DNA of 64,000 bases from Linnemannia elongata (taxonomy: Eukaryota > Mortierellomycota > Mortierellomycetes > Mortierellales > Mortierellaceae), in the NCBI GenBank assembly GCA_036320915.1, contig JAXBDG010000014.1, positions 744,001 through 808,000 on the forward strand, in the 5' to 3' direction. The first letter of the stretch is position 1; the number at the start of each line of letters is the position of its first letter. The notes beneath the pieces were generated by a model, which saw only the letters and a list, made by a program, of their open reading frames with translations, was not told the DNA's origin and made no database searches. The translations under genes and the position numbers were made by a program. Shown here in pieces: positions 1 to 10,465 of the stretch.

Positions 1-679
1 GTTCCAAATGCTTGAGGTTCTGGAGCCTGGAGATTGTCCGGGCCAAGACGCGGATAGAGAGAGGGGTGGGAACGTCAACTCCATGAATACGAAGATCGGT
101 CAGACCAGGGTTGAGACCAACGAGCCAGCAGACTGTGAGGACCAAAGGGGAGGTGTTGTACATATTGATGGCATAGCTGAGATATCGTCCACCATACAGA
201 GACTCGAGGTTGACATGCAGTCGGTGCAAGTGTGTGAAGAGCGGGAGGGGTGGGACCGTCTGCATTTGGGACCTGTAGTTTGGGTAAAGGTGCCAGGCGG
301 GTTTGGCCAGCCTCAGAGGGACGGGGAGTTCAGCCGTTGATGTACCATTGTTGTTGTCGCGCTGCAGTTGCTCCATGTATTCTAGTGCGGCGACATACTG
401 GAAGCAGAGGAAGACGAGGGTTATCTTGAGAGAACGGATACGGTCAAAGTTGTTGACGAGGGCGGAGAAGGCGTCGGGGGACTTTATGAGTCGAATGACT
501 TGCTCTTCGGGGACGAGTTCGAGATGGTACCAAAAGCAGGGGTACAAAAGGGTGCGGAGTGCGCGGTTGGTCTGCATGAGGTTTGAGATGTCGCTTGCAC
601 GGAGGAAGGACGAGAGCAGGCTGACCAGTTCTGGCAACTGGAAGAAGGTGACCGATGGCGGAGGAGGTGAAGACGACAT
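1..679 (-). CDS. F-box protein, 3' end cut by window edge
   Basis: The minus strand is open from an ATG at 679 to the window edge (226 codons, no intron needed). The N-terminus reads MSSSPPPPSVTFFQLPELVS and continues into a recognisable F-box (about residues 12-55: 'QLPELVSLL', then 'SNLMQTNRALRTLLYP' and 'FWYHLEL'). Leucine-rich segments follow, such as 'LFTHLHRLHVNLESL' and 'RLQNLKHLE'. F-box proteins of this kind are substrate adaptors of SCF ubiquitin ligases: the F-box binds Skp1 and the leucine-rich part selects the target. The target cannot be told from sequence. The C-terminal half lies outside the window. It is the first of five F-box genes here and is transcribed away from the one starting at 1625. 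Open frames on the plus strand over this stretch are shadows. Confidence 0.8.
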   Translation of the reverse strand, partial: MSSSPPPPSVTFFQLPELVSLLSSFLRASDISNLMQTNRALRTLLYPCFWYHLELVPEEQVIRLIKSPDAFSALVNNFDRIRSLKITLVFLCFQYVAALEYMEQLQRDNNNGTSTAELPVPLRLAKPAWHLYPNYRSQMQTVPPLPLFTHLHRLHVNLESLYGGRYLSYAINMYNTSPLVLTVCWLVGLNPGLTDLRIHGVDVPTPLSIRVLARTISRLQNLKHLE

Positions 680-698
680 CAGAGCGTGATGTGTATTG

Positions 699-767
<69 letters not shown>

Positions 768-768
768 A
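699..768. repeat. (TTG)n microsatellite in F-box gene leader
   Basis: About 23 uninterrupted TTG units lie immediately upstream of the minus-strand F-box start, so the presumed 5' leader would carry a (CAA)n tract. Length polymorphism is expected. Confidence 0.95.
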
Positions 769-1359
769 TAGCGAATGTGAATGTGTGCAGGTCAAGGAAG
801 AGGAGTTGTGGGTCAGTGTGTTAAAGAGAAGGGGTTAGACACGGTGTGTGAGTACGAAAGGTGGTGGTGGCAAAGCTCGACAGGATTGTTAATTGCACGC
901 TCTCTAATTGCACAAGCGTGAAAAGTTATTGGGAGCAATGAGAAGAACGATATGGGAACCAGTGCCACGCGGATTTCCAGGCACCCGCCTAGGAAAAGAC
1001 GTCCTATGTGTCCAGGATGGTTGTGTGCCAACTGCCAAGACAGTTTGGGAAGAAGGTTTACGATGCCAAGCCGTTTCCGCAGTAAAGAAAAGAGAAAGCT
1101 GCGGGGGAGAGGAACTCTTTTAGTTCTTTATTTTTCGCAACACCGAACGAGCATAGCAGAGGGTGAAGGTGAATGCGTGCCTAAAGATCGGATCCAAAAG
1201 GGTTTCTTGATTGTGCTACGAGGCATAGATGTTATTATCCTACGCTCCTTCTTTCCTTCATTCCTTGACCACTTTGCTCAAGGCACCATCCCTCTTCAAA
1301 GAGAACCATGAACTAGACATGTTTCTTCGTCTCTGTCAGCTAATGCCACACCTCTTGTG

Positions 1360-1365
<6 letters not shown>

Positions 1366-1409
<44 letters not shown>
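1366..1409. repeat. Poly(A) run, 44 nt
   Basis: An uninterrupted A homopolymer. It is one of about twenty A/T runs of 20 nt or more in intergenic or intronic positions of the window. Length is likely polymorphic or affected by sequencing error. Confidence 0.95.
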
Positions 1410-1411
<2 letters not shown>

Positions 1412-1624
1412 CTACTCCTTCCTCCTTCGAAACTTAAAAAGACCAGAAAGAACCTTGTTCGTCAATGCATTCATCCCACGCTCTCTCACTCTCTGTCTCT
1501 CGCCCAATTGCACACCATTCTCCGCTCTTCACTTCTTCATAAGAATAAAAGGCACACCCTCCTTTCTCCATATTGTTCTTCTTCACTTGTCTTCTTCACT
1601 ACATTGAACATAGCCTCCCTCAAA

Positions 1625-3199
1625 ATGACAACCACTCAACTGCCCACTGAGGTCTTGGACCACGTCGCCAACTTCCTCGCCTTACCCGACTTTGCATCCC
1701 TCACTCGAGTCACCAAGGAATGGCATCAGATCTGGACCCGACATCTCTGGAGGTCCATTCACGTCCGCCATGAAGACCACCTCGACCCCTTCAACACCCC
1801 CGAAGCCATCAAAAGTAGACTCCAGCACGGCAACTACATCAGGGCTCTCCACGTCTGTAACTTTTCCATGGTCGAGCAGATCATGCTCGATAACAACATT
1901 CGCCTACACACCCTCGATCTCCTCGACACCTCTCGCACCCTTGGTCTGTACAAGTCTCAACCCGACATCCTCTTCCAGATCCTCCAAAAGAGCCCCTCCC
2001 TCGTCACGCTCAAACTGGCCGAATGTCCTCTCGAATACGAGCGCTTCCTTTGCACAATCATCGAGTGCCTACCCCGACTCAAGACCCTAGATGTCCTCGA
2101 TGCGGAAATGGCCCAAATCCCAAAACTCAAGGACGAGATCGTCAAGACCTTCTTGGCAAACGCCCCATCGACAATCGAGTACATCCAAATGGCGGTCCTC
2201 TTTCACGACTCTGAGGAATGGGAAACGGTGAGCGAGCCCTGGCTCTCCAAGTACTATGGCAAGACCACGGACCACCCAGCTCTCACAGTCGTCTCCTTCA
2301 ACGGTCACATGGGTGACCGAGTGCCCTTGGTTCTCTCCGAGGACTTTCTCCGATCTGCACCACAGTTGAGAGCGATTGAGTTTCTGCAGGAGAACAGTCC
2401 AAGGACGGACTGGGTCACCAGCGGCGCCCTGCATGATACGATACAACGGGCTACCTCTCGATCTCTCAAGATGTTGTCCTCTCCTAGCCTCAAGAACTCC
2501 TCGGACAAGGATATTGCTCAACACATCATAGCAGGACAAGGGATCAGAGATGACCGAACCCAGCGGTGGTACTCTCTTAACCTCGAGAGCTGCACAAATG
2601 CAGGACCTGCGACCTCCCAAGCAATTGTCAACACCTGCCAGCAGGATCTGACGGAGTTGACAATTGTGGGCTGCAAGGCGATAAGCAGCCAGAATCTCCA
2701 GGCGATCCTCGGATCTGCTGTTCATTTGCGGTCACTGGAGGCGAGCTGTATCGGTGACTATACCGAATCTTGTCCTAAGCTACTGGCACAGGATATACTT
2801 CTTTCAACATGGGCTTGTCGGTGGCTCCGGACCCTTAGCATCGAGATTGGCGGTATTCCAAGACCAGATATGAAAGAGGACCAGCATGGCGAGCCTATTC
2901 CAGAGGGTCATCCGATGCATAGCGGGACGGATGAGGAGAGTCATGGTATCCAGAGACGGATCTACCGACAGCTGGGCAGCCTTGTGTACCTAGAGGAGTT
3001 GTACTTGGGCAACAGTCACGGAGAGAACCAATTGAATTGTCTGTCGATGACATTGGAGAGTGGACTCGACTACCTTGATGGACTGCAAGCGCTGCGAGTA
3101 CTTGGGGTGGGGAGGATGCATCACCGGATCGACGCTGCAGATCATGACTGGATGTGGAGGACCTGGTGCAGGTTAGAGACCATCCTGGGGATGTACTAA
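1625..3199 (+). CDS. F-box/LRR-like protein, 524 aa
   Basis: The start is the ATG within 'caaaATGACAACC'. The frame is open 39 codons further upstream, but that part is CT-rich leader-like sequence. The F-box opens the protein ('TQLPTEVLDHVANFL', 'FASLTRVTKEWHQIW', 'LWRSIHV', about residues 4-50). The rest has irregular leucine-rich repeats ('LHTLDLLDTS', 'LVTLKLAECPLE', 'RLKTLDVLDAE', 'LTELTIVGCKAISSQNL'). Family knowledge makes it a probable SCF substrate receptor. The C-terminus ('LQALRVLGVGRMHHRID', 'DHDWMWRTW') carries the signature shared with three other F-box proteins of the window. The whole CDS appears intronless. Large antisense open frames (for example 2087-2725) are shadows. Substrate unknown. 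Confidence 0.85.
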   Translation: MTTTQLPTEVLDHVANFLALPDFASLTRVTKEWHQIWTRHLWRSIHVRHEDHLDPFNTPEAIKSRLQHGNYIRALHVCNFSMVEQIMLDNNIRLHTLDLLDTSRTLGLYKSQPDILFQILQKSPSLVTLKLAECPLEYERFLCTIIECLPRLKTLDVLDAEMAQIPKLKDEIVKTFLANAPSTIEYIQMAVLFHDSEEWETVSEPWLSKYYGKTTDHPALTVVSFNGHMGDRVPLVLSEDFLRSAPQLRAIEFLQENSPRTDWVTSGALHDTIQRATSRSLKMLSSPSLKNSSDKDIAQHIIAGQGIRDDRTQRWYSLNLESCTNAGPATSQAIVNTCQQDLTELTIVGCKAISSQNLQAILGSAVHLRSLEASCIGDYTESCPKLLAQDILLSTWACRWLRTLSIEIGGIPRPDMKEDQHGEPIPEGHPMHSGTDEESHGIQRRIYRQLGSLVYLEELYLGNSHGENQLNCLSMTLESGLDYLDGLQALRVLGVGRMHHRIDAADHDWMWRTWCRLETILGMY

Positions 3200-4070
3200 G
3201 TAAGCATCATCAATGTCAGTCTGTCTGAGGACATTAAAATAAAAAAAATATATTATTTTTTCAATTGAAGAACGGGACCTATTTGATCTGTAGCCAATCA
3301 ATGAGCGGTGCCTGAACAACTCTACCAGGGGCGGAACCCTGTCTCTGTTCTTGTTCCCTGGAGTAAGAGTCAGACCATGTGCCAAGAATAATCACCATTG
3401 GATGTCTGCATGGGTAGATTATGGATATGCCTACAATGTTCATGGCTGTTTTTGGTATTGCTGTCGTTGTTGGTGTGCGCATGGATGGCTCCCTTTCCTC
3501 CACTCCTTCGTCAGTTCCGTTTTTTTTTAGTTTATGTGAGTGTTTTGTGTTCTTCAATTGCATTGCTGCTTCTTTGCTTGTTTGTTTTGCCACAAGCTGC
3601 TCCCAGCTGAACGGTACTAGTCTCCTGCTTTTCATTCCCGTCGAACTCCTTCCTCCTTCCCCCTGCCTTCCCAGTCCAGGCTTACCCAAAACGTCCGCCG
3701 TAGAACATCCTCCCATTGGCTTCACCTCCTTCCTTTACACTATCTCCGTTGCCCCTTCCCTCAGCTCTGTTTCGTCCAAACTCCAAAAGAGAAAAAGCGT
3801 CATCGCCTTTTTCCTTTTTTCCTCTTCTTCCTCTCGTTGTTGATCATTCCACCTTCTGATTCCTTTTTTCCTTTCTTCTCCTTTCTTTTCTTCCTTCCTC
3901 TTTCCTTCCTTCTATCTCCACATCCCTATCCTCACCCCACGCCTTCTTCCTCACGCGAGAGGTTCTCTTCGTGCATACACCTTTATTTTTCAACGTCTAC
4001 TTTTATATACCTCATATACACACCACCCATCAGCTTTACTTCTTTCATCGTTACCCATCCTTCATCCAAG
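3200..4070. other. Intergenic region, CT-rich leader of the downstream gene
   Basis: This holds the 3' flank of the F-box gene, including an A/T-rich stretch just after the stop, then an increasingly pyrimidine-rich segment (about 3640-4060) typical of the upstream leaders in this window. The frame of the next gene stays open through the last 230 nt, but there is no ATG in it and it looks like untranslated leader. Nothing else is supportable. Confidence 0.5.
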
Positions 4071-6209
4071 ATGACCAACTCGACAGCATCCGGTCGCTGC
4101 AAGGCCATTGCTGTCTCCACAGGTCAGCAGTGTACCCGCTCAGGCAAACTCGACGGCTATTGCTCAGAAAAGCATAAGGAACAAGCAGGCGCGCTTTACG
4201 GTGGCCGCAAGCCGGGTGCGAGCCCTTTCACCGACTCTGAGGCAGAGAAAGAGGACGAGGACGATAAGCCCCAGAAGGCCACCAAGACCACTAAGGCACT
4301 CAAGGCTCTTGGCATCAAGAAATCGGCTGCAGTCGACGACAACGACGATACAGTGAGACCTGCTCCCGTCCCTATCGTCGAACCTGAACCCAAGGCCGCC
4401 GTCAAGAAGACTGCCGCTGCCAAGGCTACCAAGAAGACCTCCGCTCCTCGCAAGGCTGCCGCTGCCAGTCGTAAGAAGAAGGTCATCGAGTCCTCTGACG
4501 AGTTTGAGCCTGAATCTGAAAGCGACTATGTCCCTGTTGAAAGCGAGATCAGCGACACGGACGACTTTGATGTTTCGGATGACGATGACTCTGACGACGT
4601 GGATGAACTTTCAGGAAAGATGGCGTCTATCAAGATCCAGCCCAACAAGCCTGCAGCCCCCGCACGGACTGAGGAGGATGGACCCCTGGAAACCATGATC
4701 AATCGCACAAAGTCCAAGATCTTCAGCACCAACGCCGTCTTGGCTCCTCCCAAGAACAAGACAAAGTCCAGTTCTGCATCGGGTCGCCCCACGGGAGGAT
4801 TCTGGGTTCCTGCCCCCGCTCCCGTCAAACTCCCTGAATCGACCCTTAAGATCCTCTCAGTCGTCAAGGAGAAGCTGTTGGACCGCCGTGACAGTGACGA
4901 TGCGGTGACTCCCATTACGAACCCTCATGACGCGCCTGACAAGAAGCCCTCTGGTTTCTTCAAGTACAAGGTTAAGGTGCACGAGTACTTGCATTCTCAC
5001 GAGGACAAGGAGGATACAGACTCGAAACGTGCTGCTGTCCGTCGTATGTTCCACAACATTGGCTCGCTCTTCAAGCCAAAGACGACCGACACGCCTGCAC
5101 CTGAGAAGGAGGAGAAAAAGAAGCCTGTTGGTGGTATGGTGACGACAACAAAGCCTGAGAAGCGTAGAGAATCTCAGGACAGTGTGGACTCGATCACCAA
5201 GAATATCAACGACCTGTCCGTCAAGGCTGACGATGACTCTGATGACGAGTTCCCCAACCAATGTCATGGATTTAACACGAACGGACACCGGTGCAAGCGC
5301 AAGGTCAAGTTGGATCGTCCTCAGGAGAAGGGCGAAGTCTTGATGTGCCATGACCATGAGGTCAATGATGAGGACGAAGTTGTCGTTCACATCGAGGGCA
5401 AGGGCGGTGTGCTTCTTCAATGGCTCGACGTCTCTGGTAAGACTTCTACTTCCATATTCTTTGGCGTTATTTGTATTTTGCATCAAGAGTTACCGACCAG
5501 ACGATTCATTTTTTTTCGTTTCACTTGTGGATTTAGAATGGGTCAACCCTAATCTGCCCGACTATGTGCAGAACAAGCTCAGGATGGCTATGGAGAGGCC
5601 TACCTCGGAGAACGACAAGCCTGGATACATCTATGCCTATCAGCTCTTGGAGAGTAAGCTCCCTTATTTTGTTTTCTCTTTTCTTTTTCGTGGTGTCTTA
5701 CATACACACATTTATAAGGCGTTTATCCGTAATCGTGCTTATTCCTCTGACTCAAATGCATTGATTCTTACTAATTAGCACGCTCGACGGGAACACACAC
5801 GTTGTTCAAAGTGGGACGTACCGATAATGTGTACCGCCGCATGAATGAGTGGTCAGATAAGTGCGGCTCGCCACCAATCCTGCTTGAGGTCTTCCCCGAA
5901 CAAGGAGCATTGGCGCCCAAGGACGAGAACGACTTGGCAGAGACATCGAAACCCGAGGATGATAATGTGGTTACAGGACTTAGATGCCGATATGCGCATC
6001 GTTTGGAGCGATTGATTCATATCGAGTTGAAGCCGTTCCACGACAAGAACCATACATGCCCGTGCAAGACGAAGCATATGGAGTGGTTCATGATCCCCAA
6101 CCAGCCTGGTCTGAGCGAGAAGCAGCAATTGAAGCAGGCATGGGCGCAGGTCCGGCGTGTGATTGTGCACTGGACCAACTATATGGAGCGCGTCTACGGA
6201 CCTGGATAA
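4071..6209 (+). CDS. T5orf172 (DUF1766, GIY-YIG-like) protein with two Cys/His motifs
   Basis: Three exons (4071-5436, 5537-5653, 5779-6209; GT-AG, both introns phase 1) give 637 aa. Near both ends of exon 1 lies a C-x(8-9)-C-x(9-15)-C-x2-4-H motif of the DUF5763 kind: 'GRCKAIAVSTGQQCTRSG' with 'YCSEKH' around residues 8-35, and 'NQCHGFNTNGHRCKRK' with 'MCHDH' around 397-430. Between them is a Lys/Ala- and acidic-rich disordered region. The C-terminal 180 aa match the T5orf172 domain found in GIY-YIG-superfamily proteins: 'GYIYAYQLLE', 'FKVGRTDNVYRRMNEW', 'RLERLIHIEL' and 'HMEWFMI'. The tyrosine pair, Arg and Glu expected for a nuclease-like fold appear present, but fungal members have no established reaction. 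The basic/acidic tracts suggest a nuclear or nucleic-acid role (inference). It sits between F-box genes. Confidence 0.8.
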
Positions 6210-6273
6210 AGTCGTTGTTTTTGTTTGTTGATATACCAGCAGTTTTCTGCGATGCTTCGTGGATGTATGTGTG

Positions 6274-6279
6274 AATAAA
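6274..6279 (+). terminator. AATAAA polyadenylation-like signal
   Basis: A canonical AATAAA lies 65 nt after the stop of the T5orf172 gene, followed by T-rich sequence. Position and context fit a poly(A) signal. Confidence 0.5.
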
Positions 6280-6514
6280 AATGTTTCCTTTTTTTCAGTT
6301 TTTGTCCTTGCAGTGATCAAACACTTTCTTGGTCTCACTGATGACAGCACTTTAAAAATGATAATTGTTCTCACGGCCGTTTTTTTACTTTTGTTTTATC
6401 CTTCGTCTTTGCCCAACTCCACTCCTCCTTTTCTCCCTGCTTCTCAGCAGCCACTTTTTTCTATCCACCCTCCTCACTTTTCTCGACGTCCTTTCAACCT
6501 TCCTGTGGCATCCG

Positions 6515-8608
6515 ATGCTCCATCTTACCACCAGACCAGCCTCCGCCCACCTCGCCCACCTTAACCCATTCAACCATGCTCGTCTACGCATTCAACCCCC
6601 TCAAAAAGAATCCATCGCACTTGCAAAAGTCCTCACCATCCCCCTCCTCTGCGACGAAATCGCTTCCTCCCTAACACCTTACACCCTCTCCCTCTGCACT
6701 CGCGTTTGCCATACCTGGCACCAAGCCTTCTCGCCCGTGCTCTGGGCGAACCTCTCCTTCGTCAACCAGTACACCGTCTCCCTCTTTCGTTCCTCCCCAC
6801 AAATCCAAGCCGCCGTCCTCCAACACGCGCCCCATGTCCGGTCGATCCACAGCGTTTTTTGTTATACCTTCGAGTCCCTCCCTGTGCAGGTTAACTTGTT
6901 CCGGAACCTGACTCGGCTCGATTCGCTTGCGTCGGAACTGCACAACAAAGGGATTGTCGACCATACGAATGCAGTTCGTCTGTTGGAGTTTATTAAAGTG
7001 AACACCAGTTTGAGGGAGATCAGGTTGACAGTTTTCCCGTTGGCGAATGATAGCGTGTCGGAGTTGTTGGGCGCCACGCTTGCGGGTCATCCGGGGCTGG
7101 TCTCGGCGGCGATTACTTGCTTTACTGAGGCGCATTTGAGGGGGGTCAGGCATGTGTTGAGAGGTGCTGCTTTGGGTCGATTGGAGTCTTTGAGGTTGAC
7201 TTGTCGGGGGAACCACAGTAGCAGTTCCGCGTACAGTACTTCGTCGACAGCGGCAACAGCGACAGCAGGGACGACAATTGATCAGGAGCAGGACGAGGAG
7301 ATGGAAGCACTCTTACCAGAGGGACATGTCGCGCGGCACTTCAAGGAACTTCATGTCGACGCCGAGCTGCAGCACATCTATCACCTCACCATCCTCCCAC
7401 TCCTGCGACACTGTCCCAATCTAGAATCCCTCCTCGTCACAGGACTGGGCATGACGCGATCCATGCAAATGCAAGGGCTATGTCAAGTTCTCGAAGGAAC
7501 GGCCACAAGGCTCCGTCACCTCACGCTCGCATGCTCCTCCTCCTCTTCTTCTTCCACAGACGACAACAATGGTCAGGACGAACAATACTCGGCAAGTCTA
7601 CTGGAAGCAAGTCAGACAGATCGGCTCCAATCCCTAGTTGTTCAGAGCGGACTTTTTATCGGCCGCCAATCGATCCGAGCATTGTTATCGTTTTCGCGAC
7701 AGCATCGGTTCACGCTTCAGGAACTGGATTTCGAGAACTGTCGAGGCGGGAGTGTGGAGAGCAGGGATTTGCAGTTGATTTTGACATCGTGTCCAAATCT
7801 AATCACCTTCTTGGCCATGGCACCTCCCGGACGGACAACAGGGGGAACAAACAACAGCAGCAGTACGACGACAGGCGGCAATGGCGGTGGCGGAGGAGGT
7901 GGTAGTGGTAGCAGGAATGCGGGTGCGGATATGAGGATCAATATCAAGGATTTTCCGACAGGGATGGGCAACAGACCGGCGTGGGTTTGCCTCCGTCTTC
8001 AGCGTCTCAGTATCGGGTTTTCGGGGTTCTTGTCTCTGAACCGGGATAACATGCGGACATCCTTGTCCAATTATTTGGCAAGCACCGACGATCATGGAGT
8101 GTCTGTTGTTACTGGAGTCAACATCAGTGCGAGTGCTGGCACAAGCGCCAAGATCTATGTCGATCATATCTACTCTCAACTGGCGCTCTTGACTGAACTC
8201 CGGACACTACACCTTGGAGGCGAGATTGAACCTGCGTCAGGACCTGGATCTGCGACAGCAACAGCATACGAATCCGCCTTTCCGATCGACCCATCACCTC
8301 TCCCATCATCCTTCGACCTGACCATACGATCGGGACTCGCTCGCTTAGAGACACTTTCGCAATTACAGGAACTTGATGTGCAAAGGATCTGGCACCATCG
8401 GATCTCTGCTCGCGAATGTGCGTGGATAGCACGGTCGTATCCTTGTCTCCGGACCTTCCGAGGGAGTGCTTCTGTTTTGTTGGTGAATGGTTCAGAGGCT
8501 GGTGTAGGGGCTGGAGGAGTAGGAGGGATGAAGAAGCCAGTATTTGTGCGGGAGATGAAGAAATGGTGTCCAAAGGTTGAAGTCTGGGTTGGCTCTCAGC
8601 GCACTTAA
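6515..8608 (+). CDS. F-box/LRR-like protein, 697 aa
   Basis: The start chosen is the first ATG in frame (tccgATGCTCC). The frame is open for 50 codons upstream but only from a TTG and through CT-rich leader. The F-box is divergent: 'LTIPLLCDEIASSL', 'LSLCTRVCHTWHQAF' and 'LWANLSF' (about residues 35-80). Leucine-rich segments follow ('LREIRLTVFPL', 'LESLRLTC', 'RHLTLACSSSSSS', 'QLQELDVQRIWHHRIS'). Low-complexity inserts of Ser, Thr and Gly (poly-Gly near 7890) break the repeats. The C-terminus ('CAWIARSYPCLRTFRGSA') is a variant of the signature shared with its neighbours. No intron is needed. Predicted role is an SCF adaptor, substrate unknown. Confidence 0.8.
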   Translation: MLHLTTRPASAHLAHLNPFNHARLRIQPPQKESIALAKVLTIPLLCDEIASSLTPYTLSLCTRVCHTWHQAFSPVLWANLSFVNQYTVSLFRSSPQIQAAVLQHAPHVRSIHSVFCYTFESLPVQVNLFRNLTRLDSLASELHNKGIVDHTNAVRLLEFIKVNTSLREIRLTVFPLANDSVSELLGATLAGHPGLVSAAITCFTEAHLRGVRHVLRGAALGRLESLRLTCRGNHSSSSAYSTSSTAATATAGTTIDQEQDEEMEALLPEGHVARHFKELHVDAELQHIYHLTILPLLRHCPNLESLLVTGLGMTRSMQMQGLCQVLEGTATRLRHLTLACSSSSSSSTDDNNGQDEQYSASLLEASQTDRLQSLVVQSGLFIGRQSIRALLSFSRQHRFTLQELDFENCRGGSVESRDLQLILTSCPNLITFLAMAPPGRTTGGTNNSSSTTTGGNGGGGGGGSGSRNAGADMRINIKDFPTGMGNRPAWVCLRLQRLSIGFSGFLSLNRDNMRTSLSNYLASTDDHGVSVVTGVNISASAGTSAKIYVDHIYSQLALLTELRTLHLGGEIEPASGPGSATATAYESAFPIDPSPLPSSFDLTIRSGLARLETLSQLQELDVQRIWHHRISARECAWIARSYPCLRTFRGSASVLLVNGSEAGVGAGGVGGMKKPVFVREMKKWCPKVEVWVGSQRT

Positions 8609-9851
8609 TATGTCTTTTTTTTTTTCTTTCTTTTTTTTATTTCATAAAGCAAATATTGAAGGACTGTTGTTGTTGTGGTTGTTGTATGTGCGACCAAAGA
8701 AACAAAATCGATGATTGTTATGAACAGAAAGAACCAACGAAGAGAGGAGACGACTCTAAAGAGTAGAGAAAAAAGGGCGAATACAACCCCCGTTCTTAAA
8801 GAGTCAGACTTTACTCCTACCGAACACATGCAACGGGTCACTCGCTTCTCGGTACGATAATCGGTAATAAGACCAACAGGAATGTTCTGAGTCTTCGCGC
8901 CAAATAGATGTGAATTGGGCGTCATGGTGGTGGAGTAACTCGTCGCGGCGGAGGGTCGGTGGAGGCGTCAGATATCTGGATCTGTCTGGAACTTGCGCTA
9001 GAAAATGTCGATGCCTGCGAGGTGGAAAGTGCTGATGAAGTAAAGGAGTGGGTAGGCTTCGGGTGGGATGGGGCGCATCTCTCACAAACTTCTTGCGAGG
9101 AGTCTTTACAGTGGCATGGTTACTTATTGTTGTTTTGATTGTTGGTGGAGGAGTTGTATGAGGAGGAGATTATTTCTGTAAGAAAGAAGAAAGACCGTCA
9201 TGACGCGACTGTTACTTTTCTAGGAAGAAACGAACGCGACCTGATAAAAATGAAGGCGAGTGTATGCAAAAAAAAGAAAGTTGACGCGTCGCTTACGGAC
9301 AATGTGATACCTTTCTGTTTTTTTGCAAATGCAAGAATCGACACAGAAGTTAGGAGTCGATAGGAATTGGATTGCATCGTTTCTTTTCTGTTGGGTCAGT
9401 GGACCGTTCGTTCCTATCAAAACGAAAGAATTGAGGAGGGGGCCGTGGTGGTGTATCCACAAAAGAACATCGATATCATTCGCCTGTTGTTTTTTATGAG
9501 GGTGGTGGGGGTAGTTCGGTCAGACAAACACCCCGCCTGCTTTGGAATTGCCCTTGTCCACACTCATGGCTGCATGGTCACAAGGGACCCCTCTCACTTT
9601 CTTCTTTTTCTTGTCCTTTCACATTGTTTTGCATTCACTCTTCTTCTCTTTACGCATCACTTACTCGCCCGCTTCAAAACTTGCACCTCACTCTACAGTT
9701 CATTGCTCCCTATTCGCAGCTACACCAACTACATCCCATACCTGCATCATCCCTTGCAACTTTGAAAACGCACATTCACTTGCACCACCAACTAGCATAC
9801 ATACAACTTCTACCCTTCCCTGCTCTTCTCCACACTCCGACAAACACAAAA
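8609..9851. other. Intergenic region with an unassigned coding-like segment
   Basis: The first 30 nt after the F-box stop are T-rich. A minus-strand frame at 8922-9119 (66 codons, ending TGA at 8922) reads as a Ser/Thr/Pro-rich C-terminus with 'SSQEVCERCAPSHPKP' and 'DASTDPPPRRVTPPP'. It lacks a start codon and could be a terminal exon of an unrecognised gene. A candidate splice acceptor (cttacag, complement of about 9178-9184) lies further upstream but in another frame. The last 250 nt before 9852 are the CT-rich leader of the next gene. Confidence 0.3.
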
Positions 9852-10184
9852 ATGATCTACAAGGCACCCCCAGCACCGTGGAGGCAGTGGCTAGCCTTAC
9901 TCAGTACCCTAGTTGCGTTAATCCTATTTGCACCCTCTGGCGCCACCGCAGCTGCAACACTTAAGGCCAAGCAAGATAAAGCCTCGGAAGAAACAGCAAC
10001 ACCAGTAACAGAAGCTGAAGCGGCTGCGGGTTCCTCTTCTAGGGAGTCTGGGCACGCTGCTAATGTCGACACAAAGCGTGGACTTGACACCCCTGGCCAA
10101 CAACAACAACAACAACAACAGGAACCACAACAACCTTCGCTTATTGTGGACTCTGCTTCTTCGCCCGAACCCATTGTGCTCTGA
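9852..10184 (+). CDS. Small predicted secreted protein, 110 aa
   Basis: The ATG at 9852 (cacaaaaATGATC) opens a short ORF. Residues 10-35 look like a signal peptide: a Trp/Arg n-region, the hydrophobic core 'WLALLSTLVALILFA', and an Ala-rich 'SGATAAA' cleavage zone. The mature part is hydrophilic, rich in Ala, Glu, Ser and Gln, with an eight-residue polyQ run encoded by CAA repeats. It has no cysteines, so it is not a typical disulphide-rich effector. The frame continues upstream but that part is leader-like. I do not recognise the family. Secretion is an inference from the N-terminus, and the gene itself could be a chance ORF in a low-complexity stretch. Confidence 0.5.
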   Translation: MIYKAPPAPWRQWLALLSTLVALILFAPSGATAAATLKAKQDKASEETATPVTEAEAAAGSSSRESGHAANVDTKRGLDTPGQQQQQQQQEPQQPSLIVDSASSPEPIVL

Positions 10185-10283
10185 AGAGAAAGGGCCGTCA
10201 TTGTTGTTCGTTCTTTCTTCGCCCTTCACTCACTCTCCTTATTTTTCATTCTTCCCTATTTTGTTCCCCTTGTTTTTTGTCTA

Positions 10284-10289
10284 AATAAA
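10284..10289 (+). terminator. AATAAA polyadenylation-like signal
   Basis: AATAAA lies 100 nt after the stop of the small secreted ORF, which mildly supports a transcript ending here. Confidence 0.4.
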
Positions 10290-10465
10290 CTTGCGTGGCA
10301 TGCAATCCACAGGCCACATACTCACAGACACGCATTGTTGAAGGGGCATAAAACCGATGTAAAAAGCGCGTATATCTTTGCGAAAGTTCTCCACTTCTTT
10401 TTTCGTTACGTCCTCACCTCTTCTCGCTCACCTCCCGCCACCCAACCCTCACTCAACACCACCAC

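Larger units (their letters stand above)
680..1624. other. Divergent intergenic region between two F-box genes
   Basis: This 0.9-kb interval separates two divergently transcribed F-box genes and must hold both promoters. It contains the TTG microsatellite, a run of 44 A at 1366-1409 and a pyrimidine-rich stretch (about 1480-1560) before the downstream start. I see no coding sequence; short open frames here have no domain or codon signature. Confidence 0.6.

Noticed and set aside
8..689. Two overlapping plus-strand open frames at the left end
   Set aside because: They lie antisense to an F-box gene whose minus-strand frame encodes a clear F-box and leucine-rich sequence. The plus-strand translations have no domain.
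2087..2725. 212-codon minus-strand frame
   Set aside because: Antisense shadow of the F-box protein at 1625-3199, created by its codon bias; no domain similarity.
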